Positions 55,555 to 64,000 of a stretch of DNA of 64,000 nucleotides are shown here, piece after piece. Under the pieces are notes generated by a model. It saw only the letters and a program-made list of their open reading frames with translations. It did no database searches and was not told the DNA's origin. Both the position numbers and the translations under genes were made by a program. The first letter of the stretch is position 1. Each line of letters opens with the position of its first letter. Source of the stretch: CAZROT01 sp964601895 (GTDB taxonomy: Bacteria; Pseudomonadota; Gammaproteobacteria; Enterobacterales; Enterobacteriaceae); NCBI GenBank assembly GCA_964601895.1, contig CAZROT010000003.1, positions 252,957-316,956 on the forward strand, written 5' to 3'.

Positions 55555-56265
55555 TTATTCTTCCTCGCGTAATAAACGCTCAAAGCTATAGCCGCGCCCT
55601 GCGCAATTTTCAGCCTCTATATAGACATAATGATTCAGCCGCCATAACACCAGATGGCACCGACTACCAATAGCGTTCTCAATCAGGTGGAGCTTGGTAA
55701 AAGAGTGAGAGAGAATATTGAAATCGAACTTCAGGACTCCGCTATCATCCTCTCCCCCATAAACAATCTGGTATTCGGCTGAATTCTTACTAATATCCAG
55801 ACGGGTAAGGCGATTTCTACCCACAAAGAATACCTTTTCCGTCCATGAATCAGAGGTAGCCGCTTTCCTGGGAGCAGGTAACATCCTCAGGCTGGATTTA
55901 TCTATAAAACCACTTGATGATATACCCTTCTTGTCAATATGAGAAACAAAGCATTGGCTATCATACTCGGTATAACCTGCCGGAGATTCCTTAACAACAA
56001 CTTCATCCCCCTTCTTTAAATAAGCACCTCTCTCGCTTTCAAATGATTCTTTTATAAGGTAGGTTATCCTGCCATTAGATTGCAATTCACCAAATACCAT
56101 ACTGTAAAAATACACCCTGTCTGCTGATACCACAGCCAGTTTTGGTTCATTATTCGCATCTTCAATTCCGCAGGTGACTTCTTCAGCTTCTGCTATCACA
56201 GGCATACCCGCCAGAAGCAATATCAGCACTATTTTATGTAACTTAATTTTTACAGAAAAATTCAT
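55555..56265 (-). CDS. Secreted protein of unknown function
   Basis: A 236-aa protein with a signal peptide (hydrophobic core VLILLLAGMPVIAEA, cut before EEVTC). The region KGDEVVVKESPAGYTEYD ... SGFIDKSSL looks like a bacterial SH3-like fold. Four cysteines remain in the mature part. It is convergent with dpaA, so it may act in the same envelope space, but the function is unknown. Confidence 0.7.
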   Translation of the reverse strand: MNFSVKIKLHKIVLILLLAGMPVIAEAEEVTCGIEDANNEPKLAVVSADRVYFYSMVFGELQSNGRITYLIKESFESERGAYLKKGDEVVVKESPAGYTEYDSQCFVSHIDKKGISSSGFIDKSSLRMLPAPRKAATSDSWTEKVFFVGRNRLTRLDISKNSAEYQIVYGGEDDSGVLKFDFNILSHSFTKLHLIENAIGSRCHLVLWRLNHYVYIEAENCAGRGYSFERLLREEE

Positions 56266-56523
56266 TTTTACCCCCCGATGGCCTGCTGGGTAACGCCTGC
56301 GCTTTCATTGAAAACGCTTACTATGAAACTGCCCGACGCAACGCGTTGTCGTCTAATGGGCAAAGATCAGTCATTATTAATGAATAAGCTAATATAACGT
56401 CGTGGAAATTTTATCCATAATCTGGATAAACATTATTAGTATATATGATAAATCAGATATTTGAGGGGATGTGCGTTAATGCTGTAAATTTAAGCATTGA
56501 TACTGTAGCGCCTGAAGTTCGTG

Positions 56524-57105
56524 TCAGGCTGCTGCCATTTCTTTTTCAATTAACTGAATCAATATGTGAATGATTTTAATATGAATTTCCTGAATGCGAT
56601 CAGCATAACCTGAGTGAGGCACGCGAATTTCTATATCTGCAGAGCCCGCCATTTTTCCCCCTGTTTTACCGGTTAATATAATGACTTTCATCGCCTTGTT
56701 ACGAGCTGCAGTAATGGCATTGATGATATTTTCTGAATTACCGGAAGTAGAAATACCCAGTAATACATCACCTTCTCTGCCCACTGCCTCTACATAGCGT
56801 GAAAACACATAATCATAGCCAAAATCATTACTGACACAGGAAAGATGGCTGGGATCAGAAATCGCGAGCGCCGCATAAGCAGGCCGATTTTCACGATAAC
56901 GGCCTGTCAGCTCTTCAGCAAAATGCATGGCATCGCAATGAGAGCCACCATTGCCACAGGAAATAACCTTGCCACCCGCTTTGAATGTCTCTGCCATGAG
57001 CATTGCTGCCTGCTCGATGGTAGCAAGATTGTCATCATCAGTTAAAAAACGCGCCAGCAGAGTAGCGGCTTCATGCAGTTCATGGCGAATTAAATCGTGA
57101 TACAT
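56524..57105 (-). CDS. gmhA: Phosphoheptose isomerase
   Basis: SIS-domain enzyme converting sedoheptulose 7-phosphate to D-glycero-D-manno-heptose 7-phosphate for LPS inner core. The 193-aa protein is collinear with E. coli GmhA. Motifs are SCGNGGSHCDAMHFAEEL and GISTSGNSENI. It is divergent from fadE as in E. coli. Confidence 0.96.
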   Translation of the reverse strand: MYHDLIRHELHEAATLLARFLTDDDNLATIEQAAMLMAETFKAGGKVISCGNGGSHCDAMHFAEELTGRYRENRPAYAALAISDPSHLSCVSNDFGYDYVFSRYVEAVGREGDVLLGISTSGNSENIINAITAARNKAMKVIILTGKTGGKMAGSADIEIRVPHSGYADRIQEIHIKIIHILIQLIEKEMAAA

Positions 57106-57343
57106 CAGGTACCTCTGTAACGCGAGTTTGCTTCATAAGCACAGTGTAACGGATACCCGCAGCACAGAGAAGGATTTGTGCTTCTTAAAACGGCAACAGG
57201 GTATGGACATATTTTGACACCACGCCCGTCTGCAGAATTATTATGTAATTAATATGTATTCATTTTGATAAAAACATTGAGATTCACTATAACAGGTATA
57301 TTATTTAACAAGTAGGAGCTATTGTAAATTCAGGAGTGTTATC

Positions 57344-59785
57344 ATGCTAATGCTCAGCATTATTACCTTTGTATTGCTTATCAGTGCCTTATTCTATCAT
57401 CAGGTAAGGATACACTTAAGTAGCCTTGCACTGGTAGCTTACACTGTTCTTTTGAGTACCGTGGAAGTGTGGTCATTTTGGTTACTGCTGCCGTTGATTA
57501 TTATCTTATTACCCTTAACTCTGCTACCTCTGCGCCGTGCTCTGGTATCTGCTGCTGCATTGCAGATCTTTGCTAAAGTGATGCCTGCCATGTCACGCAC
57601 AGAAAAAGAAGCCATTGATGCAGGCACAATCTGGTGGGAAGGCGATCTATTCCAGGGGAATCCTGACTGGCACAAACTGCATCGTTATCCGAAACCACAA
57701 TTGACTGCAGAAGAGCAGGCGTTTATCGAAGGCCCGGTAGAAGAAGCCTGCCGTATGGCAAATGACTTTCAGATTACTCACGAGCTGGCAGATTTACCTC
57801 CTGAATTATGGGCTTATTTAAAAAAGCATCGTTTCTTTGCGATGATCATCAAAAAAGAATACGGTGGTCTGGAATTTTCAGCATACGCTCAGGCACGTGT
57901 ATTACAAAAATTATCCGGTATTTCTGGCATCCTGGCGATTACTGTTGGTGTTCCTAACTCACTGGGTCCGGGAGAGTTACTGCAACACTATGGTACCGAA
58001 GAGCAAAAAAACCATTATTTGCCGGGACTGGCTCGGGGTGAAGAGATACCCTGTTTTGCGCTAACCAGCCCTGAAGCGGGCTCTGATGCAGGTGCAATTC
58101 CCGATAGAGGGACGGTATGTATGGGGGAATGGCAGGGTAAACAGGTACTCGGTATGCGTCTGACATGGAATAAACGCTATATCACACTGGCACCGATAGC
58201 CACAGTACTGGGCCTGGCATTTAAACTGTTCGATCCTGAAAATTTATTGGGCAATACCACTAATCTGGGTATTACCTGTGCACTGATTCCCACCAATACA
58301 CCGGGAGTAAAAATTGGTCAGCGCCATTTTCCACTGAATGTCCCCTTCCAGAATGGACCGACTCAAGGAAATGATATCTTTGTGCCTGTCGATTACATCA
58401 TCGGAGGCCCTAAAATGGCCGGGCAGGGCTGGCGTATGCTGGTAGAATGCCTTTCAGTCGGCCGTGGTATCACCCTGCCTTCCAATGCGACAGGAGGCCT
58501 GAAAAGCATTGCACTGGCAATCGGTGCTTATGCCTACATTCGCCGCCAGTTCAAGATTCCAATCGGTAAGATGGAAGGAATTGAAGAGCCACTGGCGCGT
58601 ATCGCCGGTAACGCCTATGTGATGGATGCAGCGGCCACACTGATAACCAGCGGTATTATGCTGGGAGAAAAACCAGCGGTACTTTCAGCGATTGTGAAAT
58701 GCCATTGTACTCACCGAGGTCAGCGCGCCGTGATGGATGCCATGGATATTGCGGGCGGAAAAGGTGTCTGTCTTGGACCCGCTAACTTTATTGCGCGCGC
58801 CTATCAGGGTGCACCTATTGGTATCACCGTGGAAGGTGCAAACATTCTGACCCGCAGCATGATAATCTTTGGCCAGGGTGCAATGCGTTGTCATCCTTAT
58901 GTTCTGGACGAAATAGTGGCCGCACAGTCCAATGACGTCAATGCTTTTGACAGAGCACTGTTTGGTCATTTAGGTCACATCATCAGCTGTATTATCCGCA
59001 GCTTCTGGCTGGGATTGACCAATGGCCTTACCAGCAGCGCACCGGTTAAGGATGTGACACGTCGTTACTACCAAAAACTTAATCGCCTGAGTGCAAATCT
59101 GGCATTGCTGTCCGATGTTGCCATGGGCGTACTGGGTGGAAGTTTAAAACGTCGTGAACGCATTTCTGCACGCCTTGGAGATATATTGAGTCAACTATAT
59201 CTGGCATCAGCCACATTAAAGCGTTATGAAGATGAAGGACGTCAGGAAGAAGATTTACCACTGGTACATTGGGGCGTGCAGGATTGCCTGTATCAGGCAG
59301 AAAAAGCTATTGATGATCTGTTGCGTAATTTCCCTCATCGACTGATTGCAGGTTTAATACGTTTCATTGTGTTGCCATGGGGCCGGGTACATAACCCACC
59401 TTCAGACAGACTGGACAGCCAACTGGCACAGTTGGTGCAACTACCTTGCGCAACCCGCAGCCGTCTTGGTCGTGGCCAGTATTTAGCACCCAGTGATCAT
59501 AATCCAGCCGGCCTGATGGAGGCGGCTTTACGGGATATTATTGTTGCAGAGCCTATATATAAACGCCTGTGCAAGGATATGGGAGACAGGCCCTTTACTC
59601 AGCTGGATTTACTGGCAAAGCAGGCCATGGATGAAGGAAAAATCACGCAGGAAGAGGCCAGTGCGCTGATAAAAGCAGAAGCCAGCCGTCTGCGTTCCAT
59701 CAACGTCGATGATTTTGATCCCAAAGTGCTGTCACAATCACCGGCAAAACCTCCTGTAGCCCAGCGTCGTACTAAAGCTGCCTGA
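57344..59785 (+). CDS. fadE: Acyl-CoA dehydrogenase FadE
   Basis: First oxidative step of fatty-acid beta-oxidation, passing electrons to the quinone pool. The 813 aa match E. coli's 814. Two N-terminal hydrophobic segments (about 1-25 and 30-55) anchor it to the membrane. Strong matches are MSRTEKEAIDAGTIWWEGD, ALTSPEAGSDAGAI and EGANILTRSM. AGGAG lies eight bases before the ATG. No other fad gene is in the window. Confidence 0.97.
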   Translation: MLMLSIITFVLLISALFYHQVRIHLSSLALVAYTVLLSTVEVWSFWLLLPLIIILLPLTLLPLRRALVSAAALQIFAKVMPAMSRTEKEAIDAGTIWWEGDLFQGNPDWHKLHRYPKPQLTAEEQAFIEGPVEEACRMANDFQITHELADLPPELWAYLKKHRFFAMIIKKEYGGLEFSAYAQARVLQKLSGISGILAITVGVPNSLGPGELLQHYGTEEQKNHYLPGLARGEEIPCFALTSPEAGSDAGAIPDRGTVCMGEWQGKQVLGMRLTWNKRYITLAPIATVLGLAFKLFDPENLLGNTTNLGITCALIPTNTPGVKIGQRHFPLNVPFQNGPTQGNDIFVPVDYIIGGPKMAGQGWRMLVECLSVGRGITLPSNATGGLKSIALAIGAYAYIRRQFKIPIGKMEGIEEPLARIAGNAYVMDAAATLITSGIMLGEKPAVLSAIVKCHCTHRGQRAVMDAMDIAGGKGVCLGPANFIARAYQGAPIGITVEGANILTRSMIIFGQGAMRCHPYVLDEIVAAQSNDVNAFDRALFGHLGHIISCIIRSFWLGLTNGLTSSAPVKDVTRRYYQKLNRLSANLALLSDVAMGVLGGSLKRRERISARLGDILSQLYLASATLKRYEDEGRQEEDLPLVHWGVQDCLYQAEKAIDDLLRNFPHRLIAGLIRFIVLPWGRVHNPPSDRLDSQLAQLVQLPCATRSRLGRGQYLAPSDHNPAGLMEAALRDIIVAEPIYKRLCKDMGDRPFTQLDLLAKQAMDEGKITQEEASALIKAEASRLRSINVDDFDPKVLSQSPAKPPVAQRRTKAA

Positions 59786-59910
59786 CAGCAAGCTGGCCCA
59801 GAAGGGGTAATAAATCCGTACCGGGGTAGCTGACAGGCAACCAGGTTACAGCAGCTACCGGCAAATGGCTGCTGTCTGACCTGCTCGGCAATCCCGCATT
59901 TCAGATACGC

Positions 59911-60471
59911 TTACCCCCCCATGGCTGCTATTGCCCTGCTGCAGCCAGTACTTTTAAGCCACCACCGTTCCAGCCAATGATACCCTCTGCAACCGATGAT
60001 GCCATTGCAGCCACTACAGAAGGTGGCGGCCATAGCACTGACCATCCTGCTGATGGCCTCGTATCCGCTGATTCGCACACCATTCACTTCGATATGCTCC
60101 ATACGGCGGGAAACATCGACAGCGAACTTATCCTGCAACCGGATACTGCGTTTTTCTTTCATCCTGAGCAGCAGATCATCACCTTCCCTGACAAAAGAGA
60201 GACCTTCTACCCGAGTGCCATCCAGAACAAGCGTATCTTCTCCCCCTTCATCGCTAAGGATATATGACTGATTGCAGGCCTGCTGTACATTAATGTGGTA
60301 ACGGCTTTCTTTCGCTGAGCCTTGCATCTTCACCTGATCCTGCTGCGATGCTGGGCCTGCAAACAGCGCCCATTTCCCGGTTTTTCCGGTAAGGTCGAAG
60401 CTATCAGAATCCAGGTCAGGAAGACCTCTCTGATACATCGATCTTGTAATGGCCAAGTAAATACTCAGCAT
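59911..60471 (-). pseudogene. RTX-like C-terminal fragment
   Basis: A 186-codon frame. The segment SYILSDEGGEDTLVLDG ... LSFVREGDDLLLRM ... RRMEHIEVNGVRI followed by MVSAMAAT is the usual end of type I secreted RTX proteins (post-repeat domain plus C-terminal signal). The next 36 residues look unrelated and Cys/Trp-rich, suggesting a frameshift. A stop lies upstream in frame and there is no toxin N-terminus. It overlaps the phosphatase gene end in another frame. Probably a remnant. Confidence 0.55.
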
Positions 60472-60940
60472 AATTTTGCAAAACAGAGATATCCACTCTT
60501 ATTTCGATGACCTTGGGATGTGTCGCCCTGATTTGATCAATGGCAGCGCTAACGACAGGAAAAATTTCAACTTCGTGTTCCTTATCACGATCGGAGCAAC
60601 GGATATTTTGACTAACCTTGTTTTCTGTTCGATATGCTGGATCTTTTGCCAGAAGGGTCTTTATTGCCAAAGCCACCTTAACCATTCCGCTTCGGCCATC
60701 TCCAGACCCACAGTGTAAGGCCACTCGCTCTTTTTTTTCTGAGCATTCCATAAGGTACTTGCAGATGGCGTCAATTCTCTCTGGGGTAGGCATATTATTA
60801 TATTTTTCTATCTCGTCAGGGTCCTGGCTGGATTTTAGTTTTTCAGTTACTTCCTTGAATTCCTTATCTGTGAGGTTATAGTAATAATCATATTCCCATA
60901 GATCCGCTAAAAAAAAATTTCTCAGAGACCAGGTGCTCAA
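60416..60940 (-). CDS. Protein tyrosine phosphatase-like, C-terminal part of a split gene
   Basis: A 174-codon frame with the phosphatase P-loop HCGSGDGRSG (C77, R83; the CX5R motif) preceded by a strand KERVAL. The first 10 residues (MSTWSLRNFF) are out of frame with the family; homology begins around LADLWEYDYYY. The N-terminal half of the same domain is in the upstream frame 60888-61688. Removing one T from the T9 run joins them. No other ribosome site supports separate translation. Confidence 0.65.
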   Translation of the reverse strand: MSTWSLRNFFLADLWEYDYYYNLTDKEFKEVTEKLKSSQDPDEIEKYNNMPTPERIDAICKYLMECSEKKERVALHCGSGDGRSGMVKVALAIKTLLAKDPAYRTENKVSQNIRCSDRDKEHEVEIFPVVSAAIDQIRATHPKVIEIRVDISVLQNYAEYLLGHYKIDVSERSS

Positions 60941-61688
60941 TTCCTGATTCCTTTAATTTTTGAGGGAGCGCTTTAGAAAGATCGCTTACATCCAGAGAAA
61001 TGTACTTTTTAATTTGAAGCTCTTTCAACAAGCCAACGTAATGATTCAGGAATGCCTCCTCGCCATCTTTTTTATTTTTATTGTATATTTTTCTAGCTGA
61101 AACGAGGCCGTACTCAAAGTAAAAATGAATATTCGAATCATTCCCATATCCAACTAATTCACTTATCAAATTTGGGCAATTGCTAAATGGTTTCAGTAAT
61201 TCTTCGGGAAACTCTGAGGAAGAAGATGTTGAAGAGCGGGTATCAGCTTCCTTAATAAGAGCTAGTAATGCCTGTGGTTTTTCAAAGGGGCTACCCTGGA
61301 TGCTTGCTTCCTGGTCGGGTGGAGAAGCCGCACTGGTCACGTTATCTGTCCCTTCTGCCTTGAGCATTTGGTCATTCTTCTGTGGCCCTGGCTGCTCCGT
61401 ATTGCCCTGACTTATTTGCAGTGGTGCATCAGCAACAGGTTGTTTTTTCAGTGCGTCAGGCTGCCGTTGTGCAGCCTTTTTTACAGCAGATGGATGAAAT
61501 ATATTCTTTATCATGCTAACTAAAGCGGCAAAAGATGCTTTTATAAAAGAAGATTTCCATATATCCGCTAACCTGTGCCCGGTATTTTTTACCTCAGTCG
61601 CATTAACCGTCAGAGGGCTTTGCGGTAATTTTATACTATCGTCTGACTTTATTTTATTATCAGACCTGAATAAATTTATTATCTTCAT
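60888..61688 (-). CDS. N-terminal part of split phosphatase-like effector candidate
   Basis: A 266-codon frame with an AAAGGGAAA ribosome site before ATG 61688 and no signal peptide. Residues 1-150 are polar and low in complexity (poly-Ser SSTSSSS near 152), as in secreted effectors. Residues about 205-255 (YVGLLKELQIKKYISLD ... LKESGIEHLV) look like the first strands and helices of a dual-specificity phosphatase fold. The frame ends abnormally (KFFFSGSMGI stop) just after the T9 tract. With one T fewer, a single 423-aa protein is formed. Confidence 0.65.
   Translation of the reverse strand: MKIINLFRSDNKIKSDDSIKLPQSPLTVNATEVKNTGHRLADIWKSSFIKASFAALVSMIKNIFHPSAVKKAAQRQPDALKKQPVADAPLQISQGNTEQPGPQKNDQMLKAEGTDNVTSAASPPDQEASIQGSPFEKPQALLALIKEADTRSSTSSSSEFPEELLKPFSNCPNLISELVGYGNDSNIHFYFEYGLVSARKIYNKNKKDGEEAFLNHYVGLLKELQIKKYISLDVSDLSKALPQKLKESGIEHLVSEKFFFSGSMGI
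60909..60917. other. Homopolymer A9/T9 frameshift site
   Basis: Nine A on the plus strand (T on the coding strand) at the point where the two phosphatase frames meet. Eight T would restore a continuous frame. Confidence 0.8.
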
Positions 61689-61956
61689 AAAGATATTTCC
61701 CTTTCATTAGAAAATATAGTTATTCATTTTTACCTGTTCGTTTAATTATGGAATTTTTTTTAAAATGCACTGTCAAATATGGCCGAAATGAAACAATAAA
61801 ATTGCCTGTTTGCGTTTTAGATACTTCTCTTTTTGCCATTATTGAACAGGTATTTTTACTTAATTATTTTTAAAACAAATAGTTATTAAATTCCTTATCC
61901 CGAACTCAGGTGTGCTTAGCTTTTCCAGCTTAACTTTCTGGGGCTGGCACAGCCAA

Positions 61957-64000
61957 TTAATGCGACAGTGCCTCGTTTTTTACTGCCTGAATGGCGGTCA
62001 GGGCAATGGTATAAACAATATCGTCGACCAGGGCACCCCGGGACAGATCGTTCACCGGCTTACGCATTCCCTGTAGCATGGGTCCAATGGATACCAGATC
62101 CGCTGAACGCTGTACTGCCTTGTAAGTCGTATTCCCGGTGTTCAGATCAGGGAAGATAAACACAGTCGCCTTTCCGGCAACCGGGGAATCAGGGGCTTTT
62201 GAGCGCGCAACATCAGCCATAATAGCGGCATCATATTGCAGAGGCCCGTCAATAATTAATTCCGGACGCTTTTCTCTGGCCAGCCGGGTCGCTTCACGAA
62301 CTTTCTCTACATCGCTGCCCGCACCCGAGCTGCCTGTTGAATAAGAAATCATGGCAACACGGGGTTCAATACCAAAAGCGGCCGCAGAATCTGCCGACTG
62401 AATAGCAATTTCAGATAACTGCTCAGCTGTTGGATCAGGATTAATGGCACAGTCGCCATAAACCAGCACCTGCTCGGGTAGCAACATAAAAAACACGGAT
62501 GAGACCAGTGAACAGCCAGGTGCTGTTTTAATTATTTGTAAAGCCGGGCGAATGGTATTGGCCGTAGTATGCACTGCACCGGACACGAGACCATCGACCT
62601 CATTTTGTTCCAGCATCAGCGTACCCAGCATCACATTATCTTCCAGCTGCTCACGCGCAACTACTTCAGTAACGCCTTTACTTTTACGTAATTCAACCAG
62701 GCGGTGCACATAATGCTCACGTACGCAAGCGGGATCGATAAGTTCAATATCGGCGCCTAAAGTAATACCCTGCATGGTGGCCACACGCCGGATTTCATTG
62801 GGGTTACCAAGGAGCACACACCTCGCGATACCGCGTTGTGCGCACATGACTGCCGCTTTAATGGTACGAGGCTCCTCTCCCTCCGGCAGCACAATGCGTT
62901 TATTGGCCCGACGCGCGAGCTCAGTCAGTTCATAACGAAATGCCGGTGGTGACAGACGCCGCGAACCTGTAGAGGTGGAACGCAGTGAATCAATCCATTC
63001 CTGGCTGATATAACCGGCAATATAATTTTTTAATTTTTCTACACGCCGATGGTCATCTACAGGAACTTCCAGATTAAAATTTTGCAGATTAAGTGAAGTC
63101 TGCCAGGTATTGGTATCAACCCGAAAGACTGGAAGACCTGTCTGAAATGCCGGCTCACACAGTTTTCTGACTGATTCATCAATTTCGTAACCGCCAGTAA
63201 GCAGAATGGCGCCGATGGCAACACCATTCATGGCAGCCAGACAGGCAGCAATCAGTACTCCAGGACGATCAGCAGACGTCACCAGCAGTACGTCCGGACG
63301 CACGTAATTCAGCATATGAGGAAGGCTATGAGCACAGAAAATAACGGATTTGATGCGCCGCGTACGGATATCCCCTTCATTAATAATGCTGGCTTTCAGA
63401 TGCCCTGCCATATCGATGGCACGCGTAGCAATAAGTTCAATACTCCATGGGATACTACCCAGAATCGGCAGAGGGCTACTGGCCACCAATTGTGTCTGGT
63501 CAATATCAGCAACTTTTGCACTGCCGGTAACATCGAAGATTTCAGACAGATCAGGTCTTGTGCGTCCCCTTTCATCAACAGGTGCATTGAGTTTATTAAT
63601 AATAATACCAATGATATTGGTATTTTTACTCCTGATTGCGTCAGCACGCGCCAGCTCAATACGCCCTTTCAGCTGTTCGAGTGAATCATTACCCTGCGCC
63701 ATCACAAACAGGATCTCTGCGTTTAAGGTTCTGGCAATTTCAAAGTTGAGAGCACTGGCAAAAGGATGGGTACGGGCAGGAACCAGGCCTTCAATCAGCA
63801 CGATTTCAGCATCTTTTTTGTTTGCGTGATACAGGGCGACGATTTCTTCCATCAATACCGTCTGTTGACTGGCACTAAGCAGGGTTTCAACATGACTCAC
63901 TGTCAGTGGAGACGTTGTATGAATGCCGGGATCAGTGCGTATGATAGCGGTTGTTTGATCGAGTACCTTATCCGGCGTGCGTGACTGTGCGATAGGTTTA
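61957..64000 (-). CDS. pta: Phosphate acetyltransferase, N-terminus cut by window edge
   Basis: Interconverts acetyl-CoA and acetyl phosphate; normally paired with AckA. The frame runs to the right edge; visible sequence begins KPIAQSRTPDKVLDQTT, aligned to about residue 39 of E. coli Pta (714 aa). The GTG at 63900 is an internal codon, not the start. It contains the N-terminal regulatory P-loop-like domain, the DRTGG domain, and the C-terminal acetyltransferase with SGAVHTTANTIRPALQ and SYSTGSSGAG. ackA would lie just beyond the edge. Confidence 0.97.
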   Translation of the reverse strand, partial: KPIAQSRTPDKVLDQTTAIIRTDPGIHTTSPLTVSHVETLLSASQQTVLMEEIVALYHANKKDAEIVLIEGLVPARTHPFASALNFEIARTLNAEILFVMAQGNDSLEQLKGRIELARADAIRSKNTNIIGIIINKLNAPVDERGRTRPDLSEIFDVTGSAKVADIDQTQLVASSPLPILGSIPWSIELIATRAIDMAGHLKASIINEGDIRTRRIKSVIFCAHSLPHMLNYVRPDVLLVTSADRPGVLIAACLAAMNGVAIGAILLTGGYEIDESVRKLCEPAFQTGLPVFRVDTNTWQTSLNLQNFNLEVPVDDHRRVEKLKNYIAGYISQEWIDSLRSTSTGSRRLSPPAFRYELTELARRANKRIVLPEGEEPRTIKAAVMCAQRGIARCVLLGNPNEIRRVATMQGITLGADIELIDPACVREHYVHRLVELRKSKGVTEVVAREQLEDNVMLGTLMLEQNEVDGLVSGAVHTTANTIRPALQIIKTAPGCSLVSSVFFMLLPEQVLVYGDCAINPDPTAEQLSEIAIQSADSAAAFGIEPRVAMISYSTGSSGAGSDVEKVREATRLAREKRPELIIDGPLQYDAAIMADVARSKAPDSPVAGKATVFIFPDLNTGNTTYKAVQRSADLVSIGPMLQGMRKPVNDLSRGALVDDIVYTIALTAIQAVKNEALSH

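Noticed and set aside
63898..63900. Start of pta at GTG 63900
   Set aside because: The same frame continues upstream to the window edge with clear similarity to Pta residues from about 39 onward.

Overview
The window reads as a draft-scaffold piece of a gammaproteobacterial chromosome from the order Enterobacterales. The evidence is fused nuoCD, proteins collinear with their Escherichia coli counterparts (NrdA, NrdB, PyrG, GyrA, FadE, LeuS), the enterobacterial block leuS-lptE-holA-nadD, and slyA with a TTG start beside divergent slyB. Coding density is low for this order, with many AT-rich gaps of 300-800 bp. Familiar neighbours are missing from otherwise conserved blocks (lrhA, yfaE, ydhIJK, mliC, pdxY, gltIJK). 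Between the blocks sit effector-like, RTX-like and unknown genes. This fits a host-associated, probably intracellular, lineage in an early or middle stage of genome reduction. The species cannot be fixed from the sequence alone.

Layout. 1-8377: end of the complex I operon (nuoG partial, F, E, CD, B, A, minus strand), then alaA and yfbR. 8493-15937: gyrA, ubiG, nrdA, nrdB, with DnaA-box-like sites and paired NrdR-box-like sites before nrdA. 16023-21198: accessory stretch with a secreted protein, a 545-aa unknown, a GH18 chitinase-like protein, a small unknown and an SDR oxidoreductase. 21864-24647: polA. 24646-27087: a possible IS scar, a VapBC toxin-antitoxin pair and a protein whose PP2C phosphatase motifs appear in permuted order. 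27237-33161: nadD, holA, lptE, leuS and an orphan gltL. 33458-37631: queD, queE, eno, pyrG. 37887-46499: sodC, slyA, slyB, anmK, two tandem outer-membrane barrel genes, pdxH, tyrS, gstA. 46925-50980: racemase-like protein, PAS/LuxR-type regulator and two paralogous effector-like proteins. 51209-54495: apbE, a hexanucleotide repeat interrupted by a 100-N gap, and an RTX-like locus. 54851-59785: dpaA, a secreted unknown, gmhA, fadE. 59911-61688: RTX-like C-terminal debris and a tyrosine-phosphatase-like gene split at a T9 tract. 61957-64000: pta, cut by the window edge.

The housekeeping genes cover respiration (Nuo), dNTP supply and DNA synthesis (NrdAB, PolA, HolA, GyrA), tRNA charging and queuosine (LeuS, TyrS, QueD, QueE), envelope assembly (LptE, GmhA, AnmK, SlyB, DpaA), and central carbon and fatty-acid metabolism (Eno, Pta, FadE). 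Relative to the E. coli map they come from many distant loci. The junctions between blocks are where most unknown, toxin-like and effector-like genes lie. The best candidates for something undescribed are the permuted PP2C-like protein (25492-27087), the paralogous pair with a SopD-like N-terminus and conserved Cys/His residues (48638-50980), and the homopolymer-split phosphatase (60416-61688).
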